A stretch of 7,170 nt of DNA, taken from NCBI GenBank assembly GCA_017650255.1, contig JAGCFG010000029.1, forward strand, positions 1 through 7,170. The letters run 5' to 3'. Positions 1 to 5,598 of the stretch are shown piece by piece. Numbering within the stretch: position 1 is the first letter of the stretch; the number at the start of each line of letters is the position of its first letter. Below the pieces are notes generated by a model. That model was not told the DNA's origin. It did not search any database and saw only the letters and a program-made list of their open reading frames with translations. The DNA is from Alphaproteobacteria bacterium. Its GTDB lineage: Bacteria > Pseudomonadota > Alphaproteobacteria > RF32 > CAG-239. The translations under genes and the position numbers were made by a program.

Positions 1-1
1 G

Positions 2-718
2 AGTTGCGGTTTGTCATCATATGTTGCCGACGGTTTTTACAACTTTAATAATGCCACAAAACCCATTACCCACGCAGAAAAAATTGCCGGCTTTTATCAA
101 AATAAAGGGGTTAAAAATTTGGCTCTATTTTATTATAATTGTGCCGAATTTGACGACTTTTTGCCGCTATTCCGTGAAAAACTCAAAGAAAAAGGTATTA
201 ATATAATTTCCGAAACCGCTGTCAACAGCACAGATATGGATTTGACTATTCCAATGCTAAAAGTCAAAGAACTCAATCCGGATATGCTCCATGTCCAGCT
301 CATTCCGCCACAGGCCGGAATTTTTGCCAAAACTCTCAAAAAGTTGAATTGGGATATAGAAATCGGCAATTTGAATGATTTGCTTTTGAGCGCAGATTAT
401 TTTGATGGTGCATATATTTTTCAGGATGATGCCGGGACACCGCAGTTTGGCGAGCATTTTGCGGAAACAACTGGTCAACGCGTCATCGGTTGCACTGCCA
501 ACTTTTATGATAATGTGCGGATGATAATAGATGCTTATGAACATATCGGCGACGGACAAACTTTGCCGACAAAAGAAAATGTTGTGGCATATATGCTGAA
601 CAATAAGAATTTCAATTCATCTTTTGAGCAATATGATATTGATGCAGAAGGTCATATCAACACCCCGTCGACAGTTAAACAACTTGAGAACGGAAAATTA
701 AAAAAGATAGAGGAGTGA
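2..718 (+). CDS. Periplasmic branched-chain amino-acid-type binding protein, 5'-truncated by window edge
   Basis: The frame is open from base 2 to a TGA at 716-718, giving 238 visible residues. No credible start precedes the window edge, so the N-terminus, presumably with a signal sequence, is missing. What remains is the second half of a type I (Leu/Ile/Val-binding, Peripla_BP_6) fold. It aligns with the two lipoproteins downstream: a stretch like KGINIISETAVNSTDMD matches DGNINIISDNAINSGEKDF in the gene at 1441, and HVQLIPPQAGIFAKTLKKLNWD matches VQLQPPELQIFVKQLREVNKD. The role is inferred to be ligand capture in the periplasm for an ABC importer. The stop lies 2 bases before the next gene's ATG, so the two are co-transcribed and probably translationally coupled. 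The ligand cannot be read from sequence: amino acids are usual, but amides, urea and aromatic acids are also bound by this fold. Confidence 0.85.
   Translation, partial: SCGLSSYVADGFYNFNNATKPITHAEKIAGFYQNKGVKNLALFYYNCAEFDDFLPLFREKLKEKGINIISETAVNSTDMDLTIPMLKVKELNPDMLHVQLIPPQAGIFAKTLKKLNWDIEIGNLNDLLLSADYFDGAYIFQDDAGTPQFGEHFAETTGQRVIGCTANFYDNVRMIIDAYEHIGDGQTLPTKENVVAYMLNNKNFNSSFEQYDIDAEGHINTPSTVKQLENGKLKKIEE
711..715 (+). promoter_or_regulatory. Shine-Dalgarno site for the livF-like gene
   Basis: AGGAG lies five bases before ATG 721 and within the last codons of the preceding gene. It settles the start: an in-frame GTG at 715 overlaps this site and could not use it, so ATG 721 is preferred. Confidence 0.8.
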
Positions 719-720
719 AA

Positions 721-1419
721 ATGCTTGAGCTAAAGAATATCACCGCCGGATATGGCAAAAAAACTGTTCTAAGCGACGTTTGCGTTGCTTTTAAGGACAA
801 CACCGTAACCGTTGTTATGGGACCGAACGGTGCCGGAAAATCCACTTTGTTAAAAGCCGCCTACGGGTTGTTGAAAAACACATCAGGAGAAATTTTGCTC
901 AATGGCAAAAAATTTGTTCCAACCCCGCAAAAACTTGTGCAAGAGGGTATTTTTATGGTTCCGCAGGGAAAACGCGTGTTCCGTCATATGACGGTTAGGG
1001 AAAATTTGGAGCTGGCAACACATTTTTGGAAAGATAAATCAATTTTTCCGGAGCGTTTGGCCGAGATATTGAAGCATTTTCCGGATTTGGAAGCAAGGTT
1101 AGGAGACTTGGCCGGCAATCTTTCTGGCGGGCAACAACAAATGGTCGCACTCGCCAGAGGATTGTTAAACCGTCCCAAAATGGTTTTTATGGATGAGCCG
1201 TCAATCGGTTTGTCGCCAAAGCTCATCAATGATACATTCCATAAAATTAAGCAAATTAAAGACGAAATGGGAACTTCGTTTGTGATTGTTGAACACAATC
1301 TAAAAACTTTGTTGCCATTGACTGATTGGGCTTATATATTGGAGCAGGGCAGAGTTATTTATGACGGCCCATCCGAGGGTAATACCTTGGAAAAAATGAT
1401 TGCCGCCGTGTTCAAATAA
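721..1419 (+). CDS. livF: LivF-like ABC transporter ATP-binding protein
   Basis: This 232-aa protein is a complete ABC ATPase of the size usual for LivF. It shows Walker A GPNGAGKST at residues 34-42, Q-loop Gln82 in VPQGKRVF, signature LSGGQ at 134-138, Walker B ending VFMDEP with catalytic Glu159, and the H-loop His192 in VEHN. The PQGKRVF and MTVRENL stretches resemble the LivF subgroup (often PEGRRVF and MTVEENL) rather than LivG, which normally has extra insertions. It should hydrolyse ATP at the cytoplasmic face to drive import of the ligand delivered by the neighbouring binding proteins. LivG and the LivH/LivM permeases are not in the window and are expected upstream. It starts 2 bases after the previous stop, with an AGGAG ribosome site. 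The family call is firm; the substrate is not known. Confidence 0.93.
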   Translation: MLELKNITAGYGKKTVLSDVCVAFKDNTVTVVMGPNGAGKSTLLKAAYGLLKNTSGEILLNGKKFVPTPQKLVQEGIFMVPQGKRVFRHMTVRENLELATHFWKDKSIFPERLAEILKHFPDLEARLGDLAGNLSGGQQQMVALARGLLNRPKMVFMDEPSIGLSPKLINDTFHKIKQIKDEMGTSFVIVEHNLKTLLPLTDWAYILEQGRVIYDGPSEGNTLEKMIAAVFK

Positions 1420-1430
1420 AACATAACAAG

Positions 1431-1436
1431 AGGAAG
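1431..1436 (+). promoter_or_regulatory. Shine-Dalgarno site for the lipoprotein at 1441
   Basis: AGGAAG, within a longer purine run AAGAGGAAG, lies four bases before ATG 1441. It shows that genes of this operon use ordinary Shine-Dalgarno initiation, in contrast to the genes after 3759. Confidence 0.7.
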
Positions 1437-1440
1437 CAAT

Positions 1441-2517
1441 ATGAAAAAGTTTTTATTGAGTTTATACATGATTTTGGCCCTTGTTGCTTGCAAAGACGAG
1501 CAAAAGGCAACACAAGAGCAGGTTAGTAAGCCTGTCGTCAAGATAGGTGTAATTTATCCAATGTCCGGCAATTATGCTCACTTTGGCGATGCAATGAAAA
1601 CAGCCCTTAAAATGTTTGAGAACGAGGAACAAACAAAAAATTCTCCCTTTGAATATAAATTCTATCTCGAAGACACGGCATTCAGCGCTGCAAAAAGTGC
1701 AGTTGCCGCCAAAAAACTCATAGACATTGATAAAGTAGATGTAATAATCACCCTCGGCTCAGACGTAGGTTCCGTTGTTTCGCCGATTGCCCAAGCCAGC
1801 AAAGTAATTCATCTTTCTATGGCGACAGAACTCAATGTTGCCAAAGGAGAATATAACTTTACTGTAAGCACTCCGCCCAACAAAAATGCCGGAAAAATGG
1901 TCGAAGAGCTGGAAAAATTGAATCTTGACAAAGTTGCTTTTGTAATTCAAAATACAGCCATGATGCAGTCGGTTGCCGAGCATATTCGCCAAGCCGGACG
2001 TGACGGAAATATCAATATTATATCTGACAATGCCATAAACAGCGGTGAAAAGGATTTTAAGATATTGATATATAAAATCTTAAACGATGAACCAAATGCA
2101 ATGATTGTCCAACTTCAGCCGCCTGAGTTGCAAATTTTTGTGAAACAATTGCGTGAGGTCAATAAGGACATTTTGATAACGGCTGTAGAAAGTTTTTCTT
2201 ATCCGGAAGACAAGACCTTGTTTGAGGAAACATGGTTTTCCGGAGCGGTTGTTCCGACCAAACAATACAGCAACAAATTCAAAGAAATTACAGGTCTTGA
2301 TACTACCAATTATTCTGAGCTGTTTTATGCAATCTTGGAGATTATACGAAGTGCATACACCAACACCGACAAACTTGAGGTTATCAATAATATTCTCAAA
2401 TTGAAAATGGACAGCTTTTCTATCGGTAATGTAGAGTTTAATGCTGATGGGGTTATGCAGGCTGACGCATTTTTATATACCATCAAAAACGGACAAGTTG
2501 AAGTTATGGACGAGTAA
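1441..2517 (+). CDS. Periplasmic binding lipoprotein, Leu/Ile/Val-binding (type I) fold
   Basis: This 358-aa protein is a substrate-binding lipoprotein. A short basic N-terminus (MKK), a hydrophobic core and a lipobox LVAC put the lipidated cysteine at residue 17. A charged linker (about 18-32) follows. The type I binding fold begins at VKIGVIYPMSGNYAHFGDAM (34-53), the classic first strand and ligand loop of the Peripla_BP_6 family. The inter-domain region near residues 190-240 carries INIISDNAINSGEKDF and VQLQPPELQIFVKQL, shared with both neighbouring binding proteins. Cys17 is the only cysteine. The gene starts 21 bases after the livF-like stop and 20 bases separate it from the next gene, so it is in the same operon. 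It probably captures a ligand for the same importer. Divergence between the three copies suggests different ligands, which is inference. Confidence 0.92.
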   Translation: MKKFLLSLYMILALVACKDEQKATQEQVSKPVVKIGVIYPMSGNYAHFGDAMKTALKMFENEEQTKNSPFEYKFYLEDTAFSAAKSAVAAKKLIDIDKVDVIITLGSDVGSVVSPIAQASKVIHLSMATELNVAKGEYNFTVSTPPNKNAGKMVEELEKLNLDKVAFVIQNTAMMQSVAEHIRQAGRDGNINIISDNAINSGEKDFKILIYKILNDEPNAMIVQLQPPELQIFVKQLREVNKDILITAVESFSYPEDKTLFEETWFSGAVVPTKQYSNKFKEITGLDTTNYSELFYAILEIIRSAYTNTDKLEVINNILKLKMDSFSIGNVEFNADGVMQADAFLYTIKNGQVEVMDE

Positions 2518-2525
2518 TAAAAACG

Positions 2526-2531
2526 AAAGGA
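2526..2531 (+). promoter_or_regulatory. Shine-Dalgarno site for the lipoprotein at 2538
   Basis: AAAGGA lies six bases before ATG 2538, a normal spacing. No promoter or terminator is visible between 2518 and 2537, which supports co-transcription with the upstream gene. Confidence 0.6.
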
Positions 2532-2537
2532 TTTAAT

Positions 2538-3632
2538 ATGAAAAAACTTATTTTAAGCTTATTAATGGCAACTGCTTTGGTTGCATGTGGCGAAAAAACA
2601 GATAATAAAACCACGGAAACCAAACAAACAATCAAAATCGGCGGAATCTTTCCTTTAAGCGGACCGCAGGCCAGTATGGGCGAGGCCGCCAAAGCCGGAA
2701 TGTTGAAGGCTCTTAAAGAAAAAAATATAGATAGCCTGCATTATAACTATGAACTTGTGTTCGAAGATAATCAGGGAAAAATTCCTGTTATGCCGGCAGC
2801 TGCAACAAAATTGATTACCCAAGACAAGGTGGATGCCATCAGCACTATTACTTCTGCTTTTGCAAAAGTTATTGCACCATTGGCAGACCAATACAACATT
2901 TTGCTTTGGGACTATTCTTTTGAAGACAAAAATTATCCTCGCTTTGCAAAATATGCTTTCAACCAGGGCGTATCAGTTCAAGATCTGGCAGATAAGTTTT
3001 TTTCTGAATTTGTAAAAGATGATATAGAAAATGTAGCAGTTTATGTTCAAAATGTCGGTATTTTAGGTTTATTGACCGATAATTTGGAAGAAAAATTGCA
3101 ACAACAGGGCTTGAGATATACCATAAATGCTTCTAACCCCGGTGAGCGTGATTTTCGCCTTTCTATTGCCCAAAACAAAGAAAACGGCTTTAACAAGTTT
3201 TTGGTGATGGCGTTTCCGCCGGAGCGCGAGATAATTTTGAAACAATTGCTCGAGGCCGGTGTTGCCAAAGATGATATTTATGCCGGTTGTTTAGATATGT
3301 CTCAGGTGATTGATCTTTATGAGGGTATCAAAAACGTTACATACAACCGTGGTTCACAAGATTTTGTTGATAATCTGGCCAAGGAGTATAATTTGAGCTC
3401 AACCTTCAGCGCAACCGGCTTTTATGACTTTGTAAATTTGGTTGTTGAAGCCAGCGAAAGCCTCTATAAAAAAGGCGAAAAACCAACGGCTGAGCAAATC
3501 AGCAATTATATCCTTGCAAAAGGAAAATATGCTTGTGCCAGCGGCGAGTGCGATGTTAAGGATAACGGATTTATTCTAAACCAGCCGATCTCTCTCATTT
3601 GCCGAGATCAAAAATGGCAAGATATTAAATAA
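2538..3632 (+). CDS. Periplasmic binding lipoprotein, Leu/Ile/Val-binding (type I) fold, last gene of operon
   Basis: This 364-aa protein is a paralogue of the preceding lipoprotein. The signal sequence ends in the same lipobox, LVAC, with lipidation expected at Cys17, followed by a hydrophilic linker rich in K, T and E. The binding fold begins at IKIGGIFPLSGPQASMGEAA (32-51), very typical of Peripla_BP_6. Shared internal marks are ASNPGERDFRL (198-208) and AFPPEREIILKQLLEAG (225-241). Unlike its neighbour it has extra cysteines at 251, 333, 338 and 355. The CASGEC pair near the C-terminus could form a disulfide in the periplasm (inference). Conserved residues that would name the ligand cannot be judged by eye. 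It is the last gene of the operon: a strong hairpin terminator begins 4 bases after the stop. Confidence 0.93.
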   Translation: MKKLILSLLMATALVACGEKTDNKTTETKQTIKIGGIFPLSGPQASMGEAAKAGMLKALKEKNIDSLHYNYELVFEDNQGKIPVMPAAATKLITQDKVDAISTITSAFAKVIAPLADQYNILLWDYSFEDKNYPRFAKYAFNQGVSVQDLADKFFSEFVKDDIENVAVYVQNVGILGLLTDNLEEKLQQQGLRYTINASNPGERDFRLSIAQNKENGFNKFLVMAFPPEREIILKQLLEAGVAKDDIYAGCLDMSQVIDLYEGIKNVTYNRGSQDFVDNLAKEYNLSSTFSATGFYDFVNLVVEASESLYKKGEKPTAEQISNYILAKGKYACASGECDVKDNGFILNQPISLICRDQKWQDIK

Positions 3633-3635
3633 TAT

Positions 3636-3660
3636 AAAGGCGCCTCAGGGCGCCTTTTTT
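3636..3660 (+). terminator. Intrinsic terminator of the ABC-transporter operon
   Basis: A perfect GGCGCC stem (3639-3644 with 3649-3654) encloses a TCAG tetraloop. Three A-T pairs extend it and a run of six T follows. It ends the operon immediately after the last binding protein and isolates it from the genes downstream. Confidence 0.93.
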
Positions 3661-3676
3661 CTGCGTGTTATCACAA

Positions 3677-3714
3677 ATAAAATACTTGACAAATAATTAC
3701 AATTTGTCTACGAA
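3677..3714 (+). promoter_or_regulatory. Promoter copy A (family of three)
   Basis: TTGACA at 3686-3691 is a perfect -35 box. After a 17-base spacer comes TACGAA at 3709-3714, a weak -10. The block from ATAAAATACTTGAC through CTAC is nearly identical at 4117 and 4587. Transcription would start near 3721, giving a leader of roughly 38 bases before ATG 3759. The strong -35 with a poor -10 suggests dependence on, or tight control by, a DNA-binding protein. The embedded inverted repeat is the obvious candidate site. Confidence 0.75.
3688..3708 (+). repeat. Inverted repeat (probable operator) in promoter A
   Basis: GACAAAT-AATTACA-ATTTGTC is a perfect 7-bp dyad with a 7-base spacer. It overlaps the last four bases of the -35 box and stops exactly before the -10 box. 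A dimeric protein bound here would block RNA polymerase, so a repressor is the simplest reading. The regulator is not in the window. Confidence 0.7.
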
Positions 3715-3758
3715 TCAAACTCCAAGAAAAATTATTAATTCATTAAAAATATAAAATT

Positions 3759-4049
3759 ATGCTTCTGGTTCAAATTTTATTGATTGTGGTCATCTTGGCA
3801 ATCGCATATAAGAAGGAGATAATATCTCTGTATAACAAGATGAAAGAAAAGCGAGAAGATAAAGGTCTTTTCACGGGAAGAACCAAAAAATTTATCGAGA
3901 GGTTCTGCGCTTTGGCGCTTTGCACAGGATTGATGTTGGCGGTTTTTCTCATTTGTATCTGCGTAATCCCCGGTGAGGCAGGATATTTTGTAGGCGGAAT
4001 ACTGGATGTTTTTGTGTTATGCGGCATAGTTATTTTGGCAACCTGTTAA
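3759..4049 (+). CDS. Small three-helix membrane protein, paralogue 1
   Basis: I do not recognise a named family. The 96-aa protein has a hydrophobic N-terminal helix (about 2-17, ending ILAIAYKKEI), a basic linker (18-49), a second helix (about 50-69) and, after PGEAGYFVGG at 71-80, a third helix to the end. The motifs ILAIAY-x-KEI and PG-x-x-G recur in the genes at 4199 and 5599, which defines a local family. The basic linker suggests N-terminus out, linker in the cytoplasm and the PG turn outside (inference from positive-inside bias). It is rich in cysteine (50, 55, 66, 68, 88, 96), unlike its paralogues. There is no Shine-Dalgarno site: the start is preceded by ATAAAATT. It is a single-gene unit with its own promoter and terminator. 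The conserved leader reaching up to this ATG supports the start. Confidence 0.85.
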   Translation: MLLVQILLIVVILAIAYKKEIISLYNKMKEKREDKGLFTGRTKKFIERFCALALCTGLMLAVFLICICVIPGEAGYFVGGILDVFVLCGIVILATC

Positions 4050-4055
4050 CATCAC

Positions 4056-4080
4056 AAAACCACCCTTTGGGGTGGTTTTT
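4056..4080 (+). terminator. Terminator after small membrane protein 1
   Basis: Stem CCACCC (4060-4065) pairs with GGGTGG (4070-4075) around a TTTG loop. Four A before it pair with the five T that follow. It separates this gene from the next promoter copy. Confidence 0.9.
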
Positions 4081-4116
4081 ATTTTGGGCTCAAGTAGAGA
4101 AAAAACAAAAATTCAT

Positions 4117-4154
4117 ATAAAATACTTGACAAATTATTGAAATTTGTCTACGGA
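4117..4154 (+). promoter_or_regulatory. Promoter copy B (family of three)
   Basis: TTGACA at 4126-4131, a 17-base spacer and TACGGA at 4149-4154. The layout is the same as copy A, with the same distance to the start codon. The core differs from copies A and C mainly inside the spacer of the inverted repeat, while the arms are unchanged. Confidence 0.75.
4128..4148 (+). repeat. Inverted repeat (probable operator) in promoter B
   Basis: GACAAAT-TATTGAA-ATTTGTC. Both arms are identical to copies A and C, but the spacer differs at four of seven positions. Constant arms with a drifting spacer are what selection on a protein-binding dyad would produce. Confidence 0.72.
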
Positions 4155-4198
4155 TTAAACCTCAAGAAAAATTATTAATTCATTAAAAATATAAAATT

Positions 4199-4528
4199 AT
4201 GCTTCTAATCTTAATCCAAATTTTATTGATTGCGGTCATCTTGGCAATCGCATATCCAAAAGAGATAGTATCTCTGTTTCAAAAGATGAAACAACACTTT
4301 AAGGAACATGACTATCGTTGGTTGAAACCGATTGCCATCGGGCTCGCGATTGTTGTCGGGATAGTCGTCCTTGTCCTTTTGTTTAAGTTTGTATATTGGT
4401 TGGTGACTTGGGCTTTACCTGGGGATTTGGGTGAATTTGTCGGCTTTTTGGCAGCTATTGTTGCAGATATTCTTGTCGCAGCTGCCGTTTATATGGCCGG
4501 TACAGAATATTGGCATTTGCCATTCTGA
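4199..4528 (+). CDS. Small three-helix membrane protein, paralogue 2
   Basis: This 109-aa protein has no named family known to me. Its first 30 residues nearly repeat those of the gene at 3759 (QILLI-VILAIAY-KEI-SL-KMK) with two extra residues near the start. Helix 1 is about 2-19, a short basic stretch covers 20-43, a long helix 2 about 44-71, then ALPGDLGEFVG at 72-82, and helix 3 to about 101. The second half is much less similar: it is rich in V, I and A, carries aromatic residues (FVYWLVTW) near the end of helix 2, and ends in a polar tail GTEYWHLPF. It has no cysteine. Translation starts without a Shine-Dalgarno site. It has its own promoter, copy B, and terminator. The retained PG-x-x-G turn suggests the same overall fold with a different partner surface (inference). 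Confidence 0.85.
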   Translation: MLLILIQILLIAVILAIAYPKEIVSLFQKMKQHFKEHDYRWLKPIAIGLAIVVGIVVLVLLFKFVYWLVTWALPGDLGEFVGFLAAIVADILVAAAVYMAGTEYWHLPF

Positions 4529-4541
4529 AACATTACAGAAC

Positions 4542-4569
4542 AAAAACCGTCTCATAGAGACGGTTTTTT
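4542..4569 (+). terminator. Terminator after small membrane protein 2
   Basis: CCGTCTC (4547-4553) pairs with GAGACGG (4557-4563) around a three-base ATA loop. Five A precede it and six T follow. The stem differs from the other terminators here, so it was not copied with the duplicated 5' module. Confidence 0.92.
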
Positions 4570-4586
4570 AGGTTTTAAGAATTTAC

Positions 4587-4624
4587 ATAAAATACTTGAC
4601 AAATAATTACAATTTGTCTACAAA
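4587..4624 (+). promoter_or_regulatory. Promoter copy C (family of three), upstream of SPFH gene
   Basis: TTGACA at 4596-4601, a 17-base spacer and TACAAA at 4619-4624. From ATAAAATACTTGAC through the inverted repeat to CTAC it is identical to copy A. The leader after it is longer than in A and B (start codon 60 rather than 50 bases from the -10) and mostly different, except for a CTCAAGAAA-ATTATTAA block. Confidence 0.75.
4598..4618 (+). repeat. Inverted repeat (probable operator) in promoter C
   Basis: GACAAAT-AATTACA-ATTTGTC, identical to copy A including the spacer. It puts the SPFH gene under the same control as the two small membrane proteins. Confidence 0.72.
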
Positions 4625-4678
4625 AATACCTCAAGAAACATTATTAACATTTATTTTTACAAACCAAATTTTTAAGTT

Positions 4679-5578
4679 ATGAAAAATTTTTTAGTAGTAT
4701 TGTTAATCCTGCTGGTGTTTTTGCTGCCGGTAGGGTGGAAGTTGTTTAACTCTTCCTATGTCAAGATTCCGCCCAAACATGCCGGCTACAAAACGGTCTG
4801 GGGGCAGATACAGGACACAACCTATGGCCCCGGATTGGTGTGGTTTATCCCCGGGACTGAACACATGGGTAACTCTGTCACTGTGGTGAATGTTCAGCCG
4901 AAAAATTACAAGTATGTTTTTGATGTAAAAACCAAAAACATGCAAAAAATCAAGCTGAATGTTTCGGTCCTCCAAGAGCCGAATGCACCAAGACTACATG
5001 TAATGGCCAATCAATATAGCTCTTACGACGACTATCAGAAACAAGTTGTCCAAGACTTATTGAATTCAGTCATGGTAACACTATGCGGTCTCACCGATAT
5101 CTGGTCGCTTGTCGGCGGCTATGAAGAGATGACACTCGACGCGGTAAACTATATTGTCAATGATCAGTTAATTAATGACAATTACGTGAACATCCGCGCT
5201 ATCCGATTGCTTGGCTTTGAGGCCTCTCCTGAATTTGAACAATTGATGGAGAAAACAGCCCAAGCTCAGCAGGAAATCAGCCTCGAAGAGCTCAAGGCTA
5301 AAAAGGCAGAAGTTGAGACAAAGAAGGTAATGGAAGAGGCCAAGCAGACCTACGAGCGTATGGCTGCCGTCGCCAAGGCTAACGGACTTGAAATTCAAAT
5401 CAAAGCCCAGGCCCTCAAGGACAACCCCTTCGTTGCCCAATACGAGATGGCGAAAGCATTGCAGAACTGGAACGGCGAAATTTCATTACCCCAAACGCTC
5501 TCCATCATCGAGGCCAGCAACAAGGGATTACCTATCATGCCCTTCATGAATTTGAATGGTGCAACTAGTGGAAAATAA
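4679..5578 (+). CDS. SPFH/Band 7 (prohibitin-like) membrane protein
   Basis: This 299-aa protein has one N-terminal membrane anchor (about 4-20), then an SPFH/Band 7 domain from VKIPPKHAGYKTVWGQ (28-43) to about 185. Typical prohibitin-like marks are TYGPGLVWFIPGTE (48-61) and LLGFEASPEFEQLMEKTAQAQQE (177-199). An Ala/Glu/Lys-rich coiled coil covers about 186-235. The C-terminal part (236-299) is rich in Ala and Gln and ends with hydrophobic LPIMPFMNL. Such proteins form large oligomeric rings or cages on membranes and organise proteases or lipid domains; that role is known for the family but not shown here. It lacks the second transmembrane partner usual for an HflK/HflC pair. No Shine-Dalgarno site precedes ATG 4679. 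It leads a two-gene unit with the small protein at 5599, 20 bases away. The 3' half uses noticeably more G/C-ending codons than the ABC operon. Confidence 0.9.
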   Translation: MKNFLVVLLILLVFLLPVGWKLFNSSYVKIPPKHAGYKTVWGQIQDTTYGPGLVWFIPGTEHMGNSVTVVNVQPKNYKYVFDVKTKNMQKIKLNVSVLQEPNAPRLHVMANQYSSYDDYQKQVVQDLLNSVMVTLCGLTDIWSLVGGYEEMTLDAVNYIVNDQLINDNYVNIRAIRLLGFEASPEFEQLMEKTAQAQQEISLEELKAKKAEVETKKVMEEAKQTYERMAAVAKANGLEIQIKAQALKDNPFVAQYEMAKALQNWNGEISLPQTLSIIEASNKGLPIMPFMNLNGATSGK

Positions 5579-5598
5579 AAACTAAAAACTAAAAAATT

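Larger units (their letters stand above)
3677..3845 (+). repeat. Duplicated promoter-leader-N-terminus module, copy 1
   Basis: This stretch matches 4117-4291 closely. Promoter, leader and start codon align without gaps at an offset of 440. After a two-codon difference near the start, codons for the first helix and following basic segment (3771-3845 versus 4217-4291) align at an offset of 446 with few changes. Similarity then drops abruptly, although both genes continue as membrane proteins. It is a tandem duplication whose 5' part has stayed alike while the 3' part has diverged. Confidence 0.8.
4117..4291 (+). repeat. Duplicated promoter-leader-N-terminus module, copy 2
   Basis: Partner of 3677-3845. 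The shared leader includes CAAGAAAAATTATTAATTC and the last bases before the start, ATATAAAATT, with no gap between copies. The coding part ends at the shared AAGATGAAA, after which the genes differ. Confidence 0.8.

Noticed and set aside
715..721. GTG at 715 as an upstream start of the livF-like gene
   Set aside because: It overlaps the AGGAG ribosome site, which is correctly placed for ATG 721, and the added residues are not part of the usual family N-terminus.
3686..3714. Bacteroidetes-type promoter (TTTG and TANNTTTG)
   Set aside because: The A-rich leaders without Shine-Dalgarno sites suggested it, but the elements are not at the required spacing. TTGACA with a 17-base spacer fits a sigma-70 promoter better, and the neighbouring operon uses Shine-Dalgarno sites.
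3677..4624. The three promoter repeats as a CRISPR or other array
   Set aside because: There are only three copies, 440-470 bases apart, each directly upstream of a gene, with no regular spacers.
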